Source: Erythrobacter sp. UBA2510
GTDB taxonomy: Bacteria; Pseudomonadota; Alphaproteobacteria; Sphingomonadales; Sphingomonadaceae
Direction: 5' to 3'
DNA length: 6,654 nucleotides
Assembly (NCBI GenBank): GCA_002341345.1
Contig: DDNW01000197.1
Location: 18,222 to 24,875, forward strand
Below the pieces are notes generated by a model. It was not told where the DNA came from. It was given only the letters and a program-made list of their open reading frames with translations, and did no database searches. The position numbers and the translations under genes were made by a program. Each line of letters starts with the position of its first letter. Position 1 is the first letter of the stretch. Below are positions 5,550 through 6,654 of the stretch, in pieces.

Positions 5550-6654
5550 ATGACCGGGCCACTCGCGGGGATCAGCATAGTAGAATTTGCCGGCATGGGC
5601 CCGGTGCCTTTCGCAGCCATGTTGCTGGCCGACATGGGCGCCGAAATTGTCAGGATCGACCGGGTTTCCGAAGATCGGAAGAACAACGCCGCTCCAGTTA
5701 ACAATCCAATATTGCGCGGTCGACGCTCGATCTGTCTTGATCTAACCATTCCAGCCGGACGCGATATTGCTATGCGACTGATCAAGCGCGCCGATGCTCT
5801 GCTTGAAGGGTATCGGCCGGGAAAAATGGAGAGGCTGGGCCTCGGTCCCGCAGAATGTCTCAAGCAAAATCGCTTGCTCGTCTATGGGCGCATGACGGGT
5901 TGGGGGCAGGAAGGGCCTTACGCACCCCTTGCCGGCCATGATGTAAACTACATTGCTTTGGCGGGCGCTCTCGGCCTGATTGGGCGCAGAGGGGAAGCTC
6001 CTGCCATTCCGCTCAATTTGGTGGGAGATTACGGGGGCGGGGCGATGTTCCTGTCGCTCGGCATCCTTGCCGCTTTGATCGAGACGAAAATGTCGGGACT
6101 CGGGCAGGTGATCGACGCGGCAATGATCGATGGTGTTTCCTCTATGCTGACGGCCTTTCACGCAATGAAAGCGCAAGGAAGGCTGGTTGACGAACGCGGC
6201 GCCAACACTCTCGATTCAGGCGCTCCGCATTACAATGTCTACCGAACGGCAGACGGGAAGTGGATCACGATCGGTGCTATCGAGCCGCAATTCTATGGCA
6301 CATTGCGCAAGCATCTGGAGCTGGATGACCCGATCTGGGATGACCGGCAAGACCGATCGCTCTGGCCAGAGAAGGTCGCCATTCTGGAGCGCATATTTGC
6401 CTCGAAGACACGCCAGCAATGGTGCGACGATCTGGAGGGTCTGTCCGCCTGCTTCGCCCCTGTCCTGTCGCTCGACGAGGTGCCCGAACACCCGCACCAC
6501 ATAGCCCGTAAATCCTTCGTGCAAAGAGATGGCTTGGCAGTTCCGGCGCCAGCGCCGCGATTTTCGCGCACGCCGAGCCGCATCAGCGACTCGGCTGCTC
6601 CCGCAGGTGCTGCAGGGATGGACATTTTGACCGATATCGGTGTCCTACAAGACG
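5550..6654 (+). CDS. Alpha-methylacyl-CoA racemase (CoA-transferase family III), 3' end beyond window
   Basis: Interconverts the R and S epimers of 2-methylacyl-CoA by proton exchange at C2, letting a stereospecific acyl-CoA dehydrogenase act on the product. The 368 visible residues begin MTGPLAGISIVEFAGMGPVPFAAMLLADMGAEI-like, the standard family opening, and include GYRPGKMERLGLGP (87-100), GRMTGWGQEGPYA (113-125) and GQVIDAAMIDG (185-195). The three residues of the M. tuberculosis racemase MCR that I recall as catalytic (H126, D156, E241) match H130 in AGHDVNY, D160 in GDYGGG and E245 in AIEPQFYG, at a constant offset of four. The pattern favours racemase over CaiB- or Frc-type CoA transferases, which use an Asp nucleophile in a different setting. 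About 360 residues is normal, so little is missing at the 3' end. A GTG nine bases upstream (5541) is an alternative start; neither has a strong ribosome binding site. Confidence 0.93.
   Translation, partial: MTGPLAGISIVEFAGMGPVPFAAMLLADMGAEIVRIDRVSEDRKNNAAPVNNPILRGRRSICLDLTIPAGRDIAMRLIKRADALLEGYRPGKMERLGLGPAECLKQNRLLVYGRMTGWGQEGPYAPLAGHDVNYIALAGALGLIGRRGEAPAIPLNLVGDYGGGAMFLSLGILAALIETKMSGLGQVIDAAMIDGVSSMLTAFHAMKAQGRLVDERGANTLDSGAPHYNVYRTADGKWITIGAIEPQFYGTLRKHLELDDPIWDDRQDRSLWPEKVAILERIFASKTRQQWCDDLEGLSACFAPVLSLDEVPEHPHHIARKSFVQRDGLAVPAPAPRFSRTPSRISDSAAPAGAAGMDILTDIGVLQD

Noticed and set aside
5345..6176. Two overlapping minus-strand open frames
   Set aside because: Antisense shadows of the racemase gene; the plus-strand protein has the full catalytic set.

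Overview
The window is a moderately GC-rich stretch of bacterial chromosome or large plasmid holding five protein genes, two of them cut by the window edges. The protein set points to CoA-thioester catabolism: an acyl-CoA dehydrogenase, an AMP-forming acyl-CoA ligase, a spinster-type MFS transporter, an atypical SDR (NAD-dependent epimerase/dehydratase-like) and an alpha-methylacyl-CoA racemase (CoA-transferase family III). Base composition and protein style fit an alphaproteobacterium, most likely a sphingomonad such as Novosphingobium or Sphingobium. That placement is inference, because there is no rRNA or other phylogenetic marker in the window.

Layout. From 4176 down to position 1, three genes run leftward on the minus strand: MFS transporter (4176-2818), CoA ligase (2723-1068), acyl-CoA dehydrogenase (1071 to beyond 1). 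The ligase stop and dehydrogenase start share an ATGA. The transporter and ligase are separated by 94 bp that may hold a promoter or operator. Divergent from the transporter, across a 120-bp gap, the SDR gene runs rightward (4297-5187). A 362-bp stretch without a recognisable gene follows, and then the racemase starts at 5550 and runs off the right end.

How the genes may work together. The transporter would move a hydrophobic acid or a related compound across the inner membrane, the ligase would make its CoA ester, the racemase would epimerise the 2-methyl centre, and the dehydrogenase would introduce the alpha,beta double bond. This is the logic of degrading an alpha-methyl-branched acid such as a steroid or isoprenoid side chain or a 2-arylpropionate, but nothing in the window identifies the substrate.

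The most interesting point is the dehydrogenase. Its sequence does not stop at normal family length but continues into what looks like the N-terminus of a second dehydrogenase domain, and the visible half has lost several usual family motifs. This resembles fused two-domain steroid-type acyl-CoA dehydrogenases. I found no transposase, CRISPR array, RNA gene, defence system or other clearly new system.
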